From Deinococcus indicus (lineage in GTDB: Bacteria; Deinococcota; Deinococci; Deinococcales; Deinococcaceae), in the NCBI RefSeq assembly GCF_002198095.1, contig NZ_NHMK01000030.1, positions 124,001 through 188,000 of the forward strand: a stretch of 64,000 bases of DNA, in the 5' to 3' direction. Both the position numbers and the translations under genes were made by a program. The notes under the pieces were generated by a model. That model was not told the origin of the DNA and ran no database searches. It worked only from the letters and a program-made list of their open reading frames with translations. Shown one piece after another: positions 46,816 through 58,966 of the stretch; positions within the stretch are counted from its first letter, which is position 1, and the number at the start of each line of letters is the position of its first letter.

Positions 46816-47562
46816 ATGGTTTCCCGCTCTGGCCGCCCGCGTGCCCTGACCGTCCTGCTGTCCCTGCCGCTGTGGCTGGCCGGGTGCGCGCCCGCCGCGC
46901 TGGGCGAGTTGCCGGCCGGGGCGGCGTTCCGCGCGGCGTTCAGTGATCAGGGGGTGGCGTGGGTAGCGTCCGGGCGGGCCTGCGTGGCGCGCGCGCCGTC
47001 GTTCCGGGTGAACTGCCCGCCGCTGCCGCCGGCGGTGGACGTCGCCTGGAACGGCCCGGACGCCTGGGCGGGCGTGCCGGGCGTGGGGGTGGTCGTCACG
47101 CTGGACGGCGCGGCCCGCACCGTGGACGTGGGGCGCGTCGCGGCCCTGAGTGCCGGGCGGGTGTACCGCGAGGACGGCAGCGCCGTCACGTACGCGAACG
47201 GGCCGGTGCGGGGCGTGCCGGGCCGCCCGTCGGCCGCCGTGACGGTGGGCGACGCGGAGTTCGCGCTGGTGGGGGGCGAGGTGCGCCGCGTGGCGGACGG
47301 CGCGGTCCTGGCGCGCGGCGCGGCGTTCCTGACGGTCACGCCGGACGGCGCGGCGGGCAGCGCGCAGCCGCAACTCGTCACGGCCGAGGGCACGTACCGC
47401 CTGACGGGCGAGCGGCTCGAACGGCTGGACCCGACCGGGCGGGTGGTGGCGACCACGCCGCACGGGCCGGGGCGGGTGGGGCGCGTGGGATCGCTGATCG
47501 TGACGGTGGATGTGGCGGGAACGGTCCGGGCGTTCGGGGTGGACCTCAGCCCGGTCCGCTGA
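46816..47562 (+). CDS. Lipoprotein with beta-propeller-like repeats, unknown function
   Basis: The N-terminus SLPLWLAGCAPAALGE has a lipobox (LAGC), so it is probably surface-anchored. The mature part repeats short beta-strand motifs (VAWNGPDAWAGVPGVGVVVT, VVTLDGAARTVDVG, FALVGGEVRRVADGAVLARG), which suggest a propeller-like fold. CAGAAT lies six bases before ATG 46816. No family is recognised. Confidence 0.65.
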   Translation: MVSRSGRPRALTVLLSLPLWLAGCAPAALGELPAGAAFRAAFSDQGVAWVASGRACVARAPSFRVNCPPLPPAVDVAWNGPDAWAGVPGVGVVVTLDGAARTVDVGRVAALSAGRVYREDGSAVTYANGPVRGVPGRPSAAVTVGDAEFALVGGEVRRVADGAVLARGAAFLTVTPDGAAGSAQPQLVTAEGTYRLTGERLERLDPTGRVVATTPHGPGRVGRVGSLIVTVDVAGTVRAFGVDLSPVR

Positions 47563-47979
47563 GGGCCGGACCGGCAATCCCCCGGACCAGCACGCTCCCG
47601 GATCAGCACGTCCCCGGAGAGGCGGGCGGACGGCGCCCTGACCGGCCGCGCCGGCGCGTGAGCAAGATGAAGGTGCGGTGTTCATGGTGTACTGCAGGTC
47701 ACCCCGGCCCGTCGCCTTCACGTTCGGGGTGGGGTGGCAGCCGGCCTCTCGGCACCCGGCCCGTGCCCGCGCCCACTGACTGCCAGGGTTCTGCGCGCTC
47801 CTGGCGCGACTTTTCCTGTAGGCTCAGGGTGTCAGAGTTCCGTAAGCGCGTGGGTGGTTGCATGGGGCGGCATGTCCCTTTCAGTCGTCCCGTCCCCGTC
47901 TTCTCACCCCCGCTCCCTCTGGTCCCGCGCTGCACGCCAGATGAGTGAATGCTAAAATCCGCGTGATCCTGGAGGGAGA
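47563..47979. other. Intergenic region before the pil operon
   Basis: This 417-bp stretch carries a short duplicated CCGGACCAGCACG/CCGGATCAGCACG near 47580 and the extended -10 TGCTAAAAT near 47950. I see no gene or clear hairpin. An antisense frame through it looks like a shadow of GC-rich sequence. Confidence 0.4.
47950..47977 (+). promoter_or_regulatory. Extended -10 and ribosome site of the pil operon
   Basis: TGCTAAAAT (TG at 47950, TAAAAT at 47953-47958) is an extended -10 box; the -35 (TGCACG) is weak. GGAGGGA (47971-47977) lies just before ATG 47980. Confidence 0.65.
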
Positions 47980-49158
47980 ATGTCGAGTTTCCTGAACCGC
48001 CTCTTAAACCCACGTCCGAACGCCCTCGGCGTGGAAATCGGCACGAGTGCCATCAAGGTCGTGGCCCTGCGCCCCGGCTCACCGCCTTCCCTCCAGCACG
48101 CCGTGATGGTGCCCACACCCATCGGCAGCATGCGTGACGGACTGGTGGTCGAGCCGCAGGCCGTCGCCACCGAACTCAAGAACCTGCTGGCCGAGCACCG
48201 CATCACCAACAAGTTCGCCGTGACCGCCGTGCCCAACCAGGTGGCGGTCACGCGCAACATCATGGTGCCGCGCATGGAACGCAAGGACCTGCAGGAAGCC
48301 ATCAAGTGGGAGGCCGAGCGCTACATTCCCTACCCCATCGACGACGTCAGCCTGGACTTCGACCTGCTCGACGACCTGAGCACCGTCCCCGAGGACGGGC
48401 AGATGGAGGTCGTGATCGCCGCCGCGCCCACCGAGGCCATCGCCCGGCAGATCGAGGTGCTGCGCCTCGCGGGCCTGGAACCCAGCATCGTGGACCTCAA
48501 GAGCTTCGCGTCGCTGCGCGCGCTGCGCGGCAACCTGCTGGGCGAACACCTGACCAAGAGCACCCTGACCGGCACGAACTACACCGAGGCCGGCGAGGTG
48601 GCGCTCGTCATGGAGATCGGCGCGAGCAGCTCCGTGATCAACCTCGTGCGCGGCGACCGGGTCCTGATGGCGCGCAACATCAACGTGTCCGCCGACGACT
48701 TCACGACCGCGCTGCAGAAGGCCTTCGACCTGGACTTCAGCGCCGCCGAGGACGTGAAACTCGGGTACGCGACCGCCACGACCCCCACCGAGGACGAGGA
48801 GGACCTGCTGAACTTCGACATGGCCCGCGAGCAGTACTCTCCGGCGCGCGTGTTCGAGGTGATCCGCCCCGTGCTGGGCGACCTGATCACCGAGATCCGC
48901 CGCAGCTTGGAGTTCTACCGCGTGCAGAGCGGCGACGTGGTCATCGACCGGACGTTCCTGGCCGGCGGCGGCGCGAAACTGCGCGGGCTGGCCGCCGCGA
49001 TCAGCGACGCGCTGGGCTTCCGCGTGGAGGTCGCCAGCCCCTGGCTGACCGTGCAGACCGATCAGGCGAACGTGGACACGGGGTACCTGCAGGCCAACGC
49101 GCCGGAGTTCACGGTGCCGCTGGGCCTCGCGCTGCGGGGGGTGACGAGCCGTGGTTGA
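47980..49158 (+). CDS. pilM: Type IV pilus assembly protein PilM
   Basis: PilM is an actin-like cytosolic protein that binds PilN and links the pilus base to the inner membrane complex. The 392-residue protein shows NALGVEIGTSAIKVVALRPG (ATPase phosphate 1), AIKWEAERYIPYPIDDVSLD, EVALVMEIGASSSVINLVRG (phosphate 2) and FLAGGGAKLRGLAAAISDAL (adenosine). The operon continues with pilN, pilO, a pilW/P-like gene and pilQ, all with short overlaps. In Thermus this operon is needed for pili and natural transformation. Same role is likely here. Confidence 0.95.
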   Translation: MSSFLNRLLNPRPNALGVEIGTSAIKVVALRPGSPPSLQHAVMVPTPIGSMRDGLVVEPQAVATELKNLLAEHRITNKFAVTAVPNQVAVTRNIMVPRMERKDLQEAIKWEAERYIPYPIDDVSLDFDLLDDLSTVPEDGQMEVVIAAAPTEAIARQIEVLRLAGLEPSIVDLKSFASLRALRGNLLGEHLTKSTLTGTNYTEAGEVALVMEIGASSSVINLVRGDRVLMARNINVSADDFTTALQKAFDLDFSAAEDVKLGYATATTPTEDEEDLLNFDMAREQYSPARVFEVIRPVLGDLITEIRRSLEFYRVQSGDVVIDRTFLAGGGAKLRGLAAAISDALGFRVEVASPWLTVQTDQANVDTGYLQANAPEFTVPLGLALRGVTSRG

Positions 49159-49843
49159 AATCAACCTGCTGCCGCAGCAGTACCGCAAGCAGTCGGAACC
49201 CAGCGCCTGGCGCTTTGCCACGTACGCCCTGATTCCGGTCACGGTCGCCGCGATCCTGATCCCGGAAGTCATGACCGCCACCCGCGCCGGGGACCTGCGC
49301 AAGCAGATCGACAGCCTGAACGGCGAGGCCACGGCCCTGGCGCCCGTCAACCGCGAGTTCTCGGAACTGACCCGCGAGAAGACCGAACTGGAACAGATCA
49401 CCTCAATCGCCACGCAGCTGCGCGACGGCAAGACCTACTGGACGAACGACCTCGCGGCGTTCACGGCGCAGCTGCCGGCGGGCAGTGGCGTGGCCGTGCA
49501 GAGCATGACCATCAAGGCGCTCGACGCGGCCGCCCTGGGTACCCTGCAGCAGGGCGGCGTGTACAGCGGCAAGAACGTGACGCGCGAGATCGACCTGACC
49601 GGCTCGGCCGCCAGCCAGCAGGCGGTGGTCGGCTTCCTGCGGACCTTCGAGAACAACCCGAACTTCGGCGTGAACTTCCGGTCCATGCAGTCCGACGGCG
49701 AGACCGGGCAGTACACCTTCAACGCCAGCGTGGGCATCGTGCAGCCCGTCGCGCAGACCGAAACCCCGGCCGACCCGAACGCCCCGGCCACCGCGCCCGC
49801 CGCTCCGTCCGGCACCGCGGAGGGAGGCCCCAGTGTTAACTAA
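49151..49843 (+). CDS. pilN: Type IV pilus assembly protein PilN
   Basis: PilN is an inner membrane protein that binds PilM through its N-terminal tail. The 230-residue protein starts at GTG 49151, overlapping pilM, and opens VEINLLPQQYRKQSEPSAWR, the INLLP motif that docks on PilM. One membrane helix follows (FATYALIPVTVAAILIPEVM), then a coiled-coil (ADLRKQIDSLNGEATAL-like, EFSELTREKTELEQITSIAT) and a ferredoxin-like periplasmic domain. The C-terminus is rich in Pro and Ala. Confidence 0.93.
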   Translation: MVEINLLPQQYRKQSEPSAWRFATYALIPVTVAAILIPEVMTATRAGDLRKQIDSLNGEATALAPVNREFSELTREKTELEQITSIATQLRDGKTYWTNDLAAFTAQLPAGSGVAVQSMTIKALDAAALGTLQQGGVYSGKNVTREIDLTGSAASQQAVVGFLRTFENNPNFGVNFRSMQSDGETGQYTFNASVGIVQPVAQTETPADPNAPATAPAAPSGTAEGGPSVN

Positions 49844-50477
49844 ACTCTCGCCGCGTAACCTGTTCCTGGCGGCGCTGGGCCTGTGCCTGGTGATCCTGGC
49901 GCTGTGGTACACCATGCGGTTCCAGCCCCGGCAGGCCGAGATCAGCAACCTGCAGGGCGAACTGGACACCCTGAACTCCCGCGTGGTCGTGCTGCGCAGC
50001 AACGCCAGTCGCGTCCCGGCGCTGCGCGAGGAAGTCGCGGCGCTCAAGGTGCAGCAGGACGAGTTCCTGGCCGCGCTGCCGCAGACCGCGAACTTCGGCG
50101 GGGTGCTGGACGAACTGCGCCTGACCTCCAGCGCCGCCGGGGCCAGCATGGACAGCTTCACCGTGCAGAGCGGCAACGTGACGGGCCTGCCGGCCGGCGT
50201 GCGGCCCATCGGCCTGAACCTCAGCGTCAGCGGCCGTTTCGCCGAGCTGTTCCAGATGCTGCGTTCGGTCGAGACCATGAGCCGCTTCACGAACGTGAAC
50301 AACCTGAGCCTGCAACTGCCGGAAGCCACCAGCCTCGACCCTGAACTGCAGGGCACCATGAGCCTGACCGTCTACACCTTCGATCCCGCCCAGGCCGCCG
50401 CGACCGGCACGCCGGGCGCCCCGGACGCCGCGCCGGCCGCGCCCGCCGCTCCGGCGCCCGCAGGAGGCACCCAGTGA
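49833..50477 (+). CDS. pilO: Type IV pilus assembly protein PilO
   Basis: PilO pairs with PilN in the periplasm. The 214-residue protein starts at GTG 49833, overlapping pilN, and has an N-terminal membrane helix (NLFLAALGLCLVILALWYTM), a coiled coil (AEISNLQGELDTLNSRVVVL) and the beta domain (PIGLNLSVSGRFAELFQMLR), and ends with a Pro/Ala-rich tail. It is followed by an overlapping gene. Confidence 0.92.
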   Translation: MLTKLSPRNLFLAALGLCLVILALWYTMRFQPRQAEISNLQGELDTLNSRVVVLRSNASRVPALREEVAALKVQQDEFLAALPQTANFGGVLDELRLTSSAAGASMDSFTVQSGNVTGLPAGVRPIGLNLSVSGRFAELFQMLRSVETMSRFTNVNNLSLQLPEATSLDPELQGTMSLTVYTFDPAQAAATGTPGAPDAAPAAPAAPAPAGGTQ

Positions 50478-51688
50478 CGCGCGCGCCCGTGAAACTCTCC
50501 CGAGAAATGAAGGTGCTGCTGGGCCTGCTGCTGCTGGTCGCCGCGATCGGCGTGTACTACCTGCTGACCAAACCCAGCGCGGACGACCTGGCCAGCCAGC
50601 CGCAGCCGCCCGTCGTGACCGGCGGTCCCGGCGACGACACCATTCCCGTCACGCCGGCCGAACCCGACCCGGCCACCGGCGAGACGCCGGGCGTGGCCGT
50701 GCAGCCCGACGCGCAGGTCGAGGTGGAAGTCATTCCGCCCTTCCCCACCGACGGCGTCGCCACGGACCCCACTGCCCCCGCACCGGGCGACGTGCCCCCC
50801 ACCCCGGCCGGCATCAACCCCGAAGGCACGCTGGCGGCCGTGCCCGGCAACAACCCCTTCCGGCCGCTGCAGGTCACGGGGGACAGCAGCGCCCCGGCCG
50901 GGCAGACCCCCGCGCCGGTCACGCCCGACTCGACGGCACCCGACACGACCGCCAGCGTTCCCACGCCGGTCGTCCCGGCCGTGGACCCGCTCGGCAGTAC
51001 CGGCGGCCCGCTCGGGATCAGCCCACTGCCCGGCGCGAACGGCTCGGAGAGCAGCTCCGGCGGGGCCGTCCCGGTTCCCGTCATTCCCGGCGGCGACGGC
51101 AGCACCGGCCCGGTCGCGCAGCCCGTGGTCGTCACGCCCATCCCCGGCGGCGATCCGGTCGTCGTGAACCCCGGCCAGACGGCCCCCGCGCAGCCCGCCC
51201 CGGTCAAACCTCCGGTGGCCGGCGTCAGCGTGCCCGGCGTGACCAGCATCCCGGCCCTGACGGCCAGCACCGGCGGCGCCACGAACGGTACCGGCGGCGC
51301 TACGAACGGTACCGGCGGCGCTACGAACGGTACCGGCGGCGCTACGAACGGTACCGGCGGCGTGACGAACGGTACCGGCGGCACGCCCGCCACCGCGACC
51401 CCCGCGCCCGGCACGCCGCAGGTCATCACGGACCTGGGCAGCGGCAACGCCAGCGTGCCGGCCCTCAACGAACTCGACGCCTTCGTGCAGACGCAGGAAC
51501 TGGCCTTCAACGCCGTGGTCCTCGGGCCTGTCAACACCGCCATCTTCCGCAGCAAGGACGGTTTCGTGGTCGTGTCGGTCGGCCAGAAACTCCCGGACAC
51601 GCAGGTCACGGTCAAGGAAGTCACGGCGACCGGCGCCACGCTGAGCCTGGGCAACAACTCTAGAACCCTCGAACTGGACAAAAGGTGA
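50474..51688 (+). CDS. PilW/PilP-like pilus assembly protein with tandem-repeat linker
   Basis: This 404-residue protein sits at the place of Thermus pilW or proteobacterial pilP between pilO and pilQ. It starts at GTG 50474 (GTGA overlap with pilO). A membrane helix MKVLLGLLLLVAAIGVYYLL is followed by about 300 residues of Pro/Gly/Thr-rich linker, with five TGGATNG-type repeats encoded by a 21-bp tandem repeat (51269-51373), and then a C-terminal beta domain (NAVVLGPVNTAIFRSKDGFV, VVSVGQKLPDTQVTVKEVTA, ATLSLGNNSRTLELDKR), like PilP domains that dock on PilQ. It probably spans the thick envelope to reach the secretin. Confidence 0.82.
   Translation: MTRAPVKLSREMKVLLGLLLLVAAIGVYYLLTKPSADDLASQPQPPVVTGGPGDDTIPVTPAEPDPATGETPGVAVQPDAQVEVEVIPPFPTDGVATDPTAPAPGDVPPTPAGINPEGTLAAVPGNNPFRPLQVTGDSSAPAGQTPAPVTPDSTAPDTTASVPTPVVPAVDPLGSTGGPLGISPLPGANGSESSSGGAVPVPVIPGGDGSTGPVAQPVVVTPIPGGDPVVVNPGQTAPAQPAPVKPPVAGVSVPGVTSIPALTASTGGATNGTGGATNGTGGATNGTGGATNGTGGVTNGTGGTPATATPAPGTPQVITDLGSGNASVPALNELDAFVQTQELAFNAVVLGPVNTAIFRSKDGFVVVSVGQKLPDTQVTVKEVTATGATLSLGNNSRTLELDKR
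51269..51373 (+). repeat. 21-bp tandem repeat (five units) in the pilus linker gene
   Basis: The unit ACCGGCGGCGCTACGAACGG-T occurs five times in a row, with the first four units nearly identical (GCC/GCT) and the last GTG. It codes for TGGATNG repeats, four times, then TGGVTNG. Copies are so alike at DNA level that recent slippage is likely. A sixth partial unit follows. Confidence 0.9.
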
Positions 51689-51691
51689 GCC

Positions 51692-53710
<2,019 letters not shown>

Positions 53711-53816
53711 CCCCTCGCGTTCACTCTGCCCCCCTCGCCGCACTGCGGTGCGGGGGGCGTGTTTGTTTGGTCATGCCTTCCGCGCGGCGGGTGGGGGGGC
53801 GCTACAGTCCGGGAGT

Positions 53817-54965
<1,149 letters not shown>

Positions 54966-54975
54966 GGGGGCGCGG

Positions 54976-55158
54976 GTGCTGAGCGACACGCCGGGTCACC
55001 CGGCCGGCGCGGCGGCCCTGGCGGCGTTCCGGGCGGGACTGGAACCCGCCCTGGGCGCGCACCTGCTGGAGGTCCCGGCCGAGGCGCTGTCGGCGGCGGG
55101 ACTTCCAGAGGGTGCATCCGTCACGCCGCCCGCCGGGGATTCCCTTACACTGTCCCCC
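54976..55158 (+). other. Possible N-terminal extension of AroK (61 residues)
   Basis: GTG 54976, just behind aroC, opens a frame that continues in phase into aroK. The first 45 codons have the strong GC third-position bias of real genes; the rest (from about 55110) does not. It may be a longer AroK form, a decayed separate gene or chance. The leaderless -10 (TACACT at 55146) lies inside this stretch and favours the shorter AroK. Confidence 0.35.
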
Positions 55159-55761
55159 ATGTTCAGTTCCGGCCTCATCGAGCGCCCCGTGTCGTGGGTG
55201 GCGCTGGCCGGTTTCATGGGAACCGGCAAGAGCCGCATCGGCTGGGAGCTGTCGCGGGCGCTGGCGCTGCATTTCGTGGATACCGACAAGCTGATCACGC
55301 GGGTGGTCGGCAAGACCATTCCCGAGGTGTTCGCGCAGGAGGGCGAGGGGTACTTCCGGGCCTGCGAGCACGAGGTCGTGCACCGCGTCACGCGGCTGGA
55401 ACACGCGGTGATCAGTCTGGGCGGCGGGACCTTCATTCAGGAGGACAACCGCCGCCAGCTGCTGGAACGCGGCCCGGTCGTGGTCCTGTGGGCCACGCCG
55501 GAGACGGTGTACCAGCGCACCAAGCACAGCGACCGGCCGCTGCTGCGCGTCGAGGATCCCCTCTCGACCATCCGCTCGATGATGAACGAGCGTGAGCCGG
55601 TGTACCGGCAGGGCACCATTCACGTTCACAGCGACGGGCGGCCCAGCGAGGAGATCGTCGAGGAGATCATCGAGCGGCTGTGGGCCTGGGCGGACGCGCA
55701 GCACGCCTGGGCGGCGCAGGGCGAGGGAACGGCGGGCGGGGATCACCGTGCGGCGGATTGA
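55159..55761 (+). CDS. aroK: Shikimate kinase
   Basis: It phosphorylates shikimate. The 200-residue protein has the P-loop [12 protein letters not shown] (K24, S25), the shikimate-binding D41-x-D43 ([20 protein letters not shown]), [14 protein letters not shown] and [16 protein letters not shown] lies exactly seven bases before ATG 55159. It overlaps aroB by 14 bases. An upstream in-frame GTG (54976) would add 61 residues, discussed separately. Confidence 0.93.
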   Translation: MFSSGLIERPVSWVALAGFMGTGKSRIGWELSRALALHFVDTDKLITRVVGKTIPEVFAQEGEGYFRACEHEVVHRVTRLEHAVISLGGGTFIQEDNRRQLLERGPVVVLWATPETVYQRTKHSDRPLLRVEDPLSTIRSMMNEREPVYRQGTIHVHSDGRPSEEIVEEIIERLWAWADAQHAWAAQGEGTAGGDHRAAD

Positions 55762-56851
55762 GGTCGGCCGCGCCGGAGAGCCCGGCCACTACACGGTCAC
55801 GGTCGGCGCGCACCTGCTGGCGGGCCTGAGCGTCCCCGAGCGGCACGTGGCGCTGATCCACCCGGCGGACCTGCCGCGCGCGTTCGTGGCGCAGGTGCAG
55901 GCGGCGCTGAATCCGGCCGTGACGGTCGAGGTGCCGGCCCGTGACGACTGCAAGACCCTGGGCGTCCTGAGCGGCGTGCTGTCGCGGCTGGCAGCGGCGA
56001 ACATCCCCCGCGACGGGGCCGTGGTGGGCCTGGGCGGCGGGGCCGCCACCGACCTGGCGGGCTTCGCAGCCGCGAGTTACCTGCGGGGCGTGGCGTTCTA
56101 CACCCTGCCGACCACGCTGCTGGGCATGGTGGACGCCGCCGTGGGGGGCAAGACCGGCGTGAACCTGCCGGAAGGCAAGAATCTGGTGGGGGCGTTCTGG
56201 CCGCCGCGCGCCGTGTGGTGCGACACCGGCACCCTGGCGACCCTGCCGGACACGGTGTTCCGCGAGGGGGCCGCCGAGGCTTTCAAGCACGGCCTGATCA
56301 GCGACCCCAGCCTGCTGGCGCGCGTGCTGAACCCCGAATTCCGGCCCGGCGGCGCGCTGCTGGAGGCCACGGTGGCCGACGCGATCGCCGTGAAGGCCGG
56401 CGTGGTGACCCGCGACCTGACCGAGCGGGGCGAACGGGCCTACCTGAACTTCGGGCACACGCTGGCGCACGCGCTGGAGGCCGTCACGCACCACAGCGTC
56501 TCGCACGGCGACGCGGTCGGGTACGGCCTGCACTACGCCGCGCGGCTCTCCCGCGCGCTGGGCGGCGAGGACCTGACCGCGCACACGCGGGCGTTCCTGC
56601 GCTGGCAGCAGCCCTCGCCCCTGCCGGCCCTGACCTACGACGACGTGGCCCCGTTCATGGCGCGCGACAAGAAAGCCGACGCGGACGGCGTGCGCTTCGT
56701 GCTGCTGCGCGCCCTGGCCGACCCGTACCTGACCCGCGTGCCCGACCATGTCCTGAGAACCGAGTTCACGGGCTGGCAGGCGGACCTCGCAGAACTTGAT
56801 CTGGCAGCACTTGAGCTGAGCGCCGCGCTGCACAACCCCGCGCCCACCTGA
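55748..56851 (+). CDS. aroB: 3-dehydroquinate synthase
   Basis: It closes DAHP to 3-dehydroquinate with NAD and zinc. The 367-residue protein starts at GTG 55748 in the aroK end. It shows [69 protein letters not shown] and [16 protein letters not shown] (zinc His). The C-terminal [13 protein letters not shown] is typical. Confidence 0.94.
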   Translation: MRRIEVGRAGEPGHYTVTVGAHLLAGLSVPERHVALIHPADLPRAFVAQVQAALNPAVTVEVPARDDCKTLGVLSGVLSRLAAANIPRDGAVVGLGGGAATDLAGFAAASYLRGVAFYTLPTTLLGMVDAAVGGKTGVNLPEGKNLVGAFWPPRAVWCDTGTLATLPDTVFREGAAEAFKHGLISDPSLLARVLNPEFRPGGALLEATVADAIAVKAGVVTRDLTERGERAYLNFGHTLAHALEAVTHHSVSHGDAVGYGLHYAARLSRALGGEDLTAHTRAFLRWQQPSPLPALTYDDVAPFMARDKKADADGVRFVLLRALADPYLTRVPDHVLRTEFTGWQADLAELDLAALELSAALHNPAPT

Positions 56852-56876
56852 CCGGCCGGGACGGTAGGCTGGGGCC

Positions 56877-57308
56877 ATGCTGCTCGTGCTGAACGGCCCC
56901 AACCTCAACCGCCTCGGCCTGCGGGAACCCGGCGTGTACGGCTCCCAGACCCTCGAGGACCTCGAACGGCAGTGCGAGGCCTGGGGCGCGGAACTCGGCA
57001 CGTCCGTCACCTGCCGCCAGAGCAACTTCGAGGGCCAGCTGATCGAATGGATCCACGAGGCGCAGGAACAGGGCTTCGGCGGCGTGGTCATCAACCCCGG
57101 CGCCCTGACCCACTACAGTTACGCCCTGCGCGACGCGATTGCCGGGCAGCCCCTCCCGGTCATCGAGGTCCACATCAGCAACGTGGACGCCCGCGAGGAA
57201 TTCCGCCATAAGAGCGTCACGGCCGCCGTGTGCCGCGGCAAGATCAGCGGCCTGGGCTTCCTGGGCTACCGCCTGGGCATGGAAGCGCTGCTGGAAAGCC
57301 AGGGGTGA
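56877..57308 (+). CDS. aroQ: 3-dehydroquinate dehydratase, type II
   Basis: It dehydrates 3-dehydroquinate. The 143-residue protein begins [20 protein letters not shown] (catalytic Tyr in YGSQTL nearby), then [34 protein letters not shown] and [20 protein letters not shown] (catalytic His). TAGGCT lies six bases before ATG 56877. The stop TGA (57306-57308) is the left duplication of an R1 element. It ends the aro cluster. Confidence 0.94.
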   Translation: MLLVLNGPNLNRLGLREPGVYGSQTLEDLERQCEAWGAELGTSVTCRQSNFEGQLIEWIHEAQEQGFGGVVINPGALTHYSYALRDAIAGQPLPVIEVHISNVDAREEFRHKSVTAAVCRGKISGLGFLGYRLGMEALLESQG

Positions 57309-57466
57309 TACGGACTCCGTCTGTTTCGCCGACAGATCGGAACACCACCGATCTGCCCGCTCCACGTCCGGAAACCACTTCGCTCCCACTCTGCGGAGCA
57401 GCTCTACGAGTCGCATCCGCTCGGACCCAGCGGGCTCTGCAGCCCATTCAATCGGAGTCCGTATGA
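57306..57466 (+). repeat. R1 interspersed element from aroQ stop to next gene's start
   Basis: It runs TGA-TACGGACTCCG to CGGAGTCCGTA-TGA. CAGATCGG-AACACCA-CCGATCTG forms an 8-bp stem. The left TGA is the aroQ stop. At the right end GTATGA supplies the ATG (57463-57465) of the next gene. Confidence 0.88.
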
Positions 57467-57858
57467 GATGGCCCGAGTACGACCGGGACGGCTTTGAGCT
57501 CCTGTCAGCCGAGGAGCGGCACGCGGCGAATCCTGACACCTTCTGGATTCCGGACGTTCAGGTGCGTTCCAGCCTCCGGCGGGGGCAGGCGGCGAAACTC
57601 CTGTTCGACATCCAGTTTCAGGAGGACGGAAAGCCGATGCTCGGAACAGAGCGCATGTGGGTGATCGTCTCGCGGCGTGAGGGGGACGTGTACGTGGGTG
57701 TCCTCGACTCTGTTCCGCGCACCACGGCGCCCGGTGACCCTCTCCAGACTGGCGTGGAGGTTCCGTTCCTGCCTGAACACGTCTGCGATGCCGGGAACCC
57801 GCCGCAGGAGTACTCGAACGGGCGACTCGAGCAGCCTGCTGTCCGGCGCTGGACGTAG
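57463..57858 (+). CDS. DUF2314-like protein (131 residues) starting at the end of R1
   Basis: The protein reads [20 protein letters not shown], with [20 protein letters not shown] and a later [20 protein letters not shown]. The MWV-x-V and [11 protein letters not shown] layout resembles DUF2314 proteins, whose function is unknown. GC at third positions is slightly lower than in neighbours. Its only ATG in frame is formed by the final bases of the R1 element, so either the gene was cut by the insertion and still starts there, or the R1 end became its start. No ribosome site is visible. Confidence 0.6.
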   Translation: MRWPEYDRDGFELLSAEERHAANPDTFWIPDVQVRSSLRRGQAAKLLFDIQFQEDGKPMLGTERMWVIVSRREGDVYVGVLDSVPRTTAPGDPLQTGVEVPFLPEHVCDAGNPPQEYSNGRLEQPAVRRWT

Positions 57859-57874
57859 AATCCGGGGTCGCCGC

Positions 57875-57904
57875 TTGCCCCCGGACCCCCGAATCTGATA
57901 CCTT
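57875..57904 (+). promoter_or_regulatory. Promoter of rplM-rpsI
   Basis: TTGCCC (57875-57880) and an extended -10 TGATACCTT (TACCTT at 57899-57904) are separated by 18 bp. The transcript would start near 57911, leaving a leader of about 118 nt before rplM. Confidence 0.65.
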
Positions 57905-57910
57905 TACCTT

Positions 57911-57950
<40 letters not shown>

Positions 57951-57955
57951 ACCCG

Positions 57956-57996
57956 GACACACACGTTTTCGTCTCCCCGTCGGAGCGGGGTGTGTC
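57956..57996 (+). promoter_or_regulatory. Hairpin in the rplM leader (possible L13 autoregulatory site)
   Basis: GACACAC (57956-57962) pairs with GTGTGTC (57990-57996), and inside it CCCCG (57975-57979) can pair with CGGGG (57986-57990). The hairpin lies about 30 nt before the ribosome site. Ribosomal protein leaders that bind L13 are known in other phyla; this is only a candidate by position and structure. Confidence 0.45.
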
Positions 57997-58028
57997 GCAG
58001 CCAAATCCCATCTTCATGGAGTTTCACG

Positions 58029-58454
58029 GTGAAAACCTACATCCCCAAAAATGACGAGCAGAACTGGGTCGTTGTGGACGCAACGAACGTGCCCCTGGGC
58101 CGCCTGGCGACGCTGATCGCGAGCCGCATCCGTGGTAAGCACCGCCCCGACTTCACCCCGAACATGATCCAGGGCGACTTCGTGGTCGTGCTGAACGCCG
58201 AGAAGGTCGCCCTGACCGGCAACAAGCTCGACGGTAAGGTCTACACCCGCTACAGCGGCTACCAGGGTGGCCTGAAGACCGAAACCGCCCGCGAGGCGCT
58301 GAAGAAGCACCCCGAGCGCGTCATCGAGCACGCCGTGTTCGGCATGCTGCCCAAGGGCCGTCAGGGCCGCGCCATGCACCCCCGCCTGAAGGTGTACGCC
58401 GGCGAGACGCACCCCCACGCCGCCCAGAAACCCCAGACGCTCGAGGTCAAATAA
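58029..58454 (+). CDS. rplM: 50S ribosomal protein L13
   Basis: L13 is an early assembly protein of the large subunit. The 141-residue protein starts at GTG 58029 ([20 protein letters not shown]), with [40 protein letters not shown] and [24 protein letters not shown] (58018-58021) lies before it. It forms the common rplM-rpsI pair, two bases apart. Confidence 0.97.
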   Translation: MKTYIPKNDEQNWVVVDATNVPLGRLATLIASRIRGKHRPDFTPNMIQGDFVVVLNAEKVALTGNKLDGKVYTRYSGYQGGLKTETAREALKKHPERVIEHAVFGMLPKGRQGRAMHPRLKVYAGETHPHAAQKPQTLEVK

Positions 58455-58456
58455 TC

Positions 58457-58858
<402 letters not shown>

Positions 58859-58876
58859 ACCCGGCTGCCGCTGCAC

Positions 58877-58905
58877 CCCCCGCCCCTGTCCGGGCGGGGG
58901 TTTTT
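58877..58905 (+). terminator. Terminator of rplM-rpsI
   Basis: CCCCCGCCC (58877-58885) pairs with GGGCGGGGG (58892-58900), followed by TTTTT. It is a classical intrinsic terminator 18 bp past the rpsI stop. Confidence 0.92.
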
Positions 58906-58966
58906 CGTGTGCCTTCCCCGTGCCTCTTCCCTGCCGGGCGGCCCGGTGCGGTAGACTGCGGGGCTG

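Noticed and set aside
51269..51373. CRISPR-like array in the pilus operon
   Set aside because: The repeat is in frame, contiguous without spacers, and encodes a linker.
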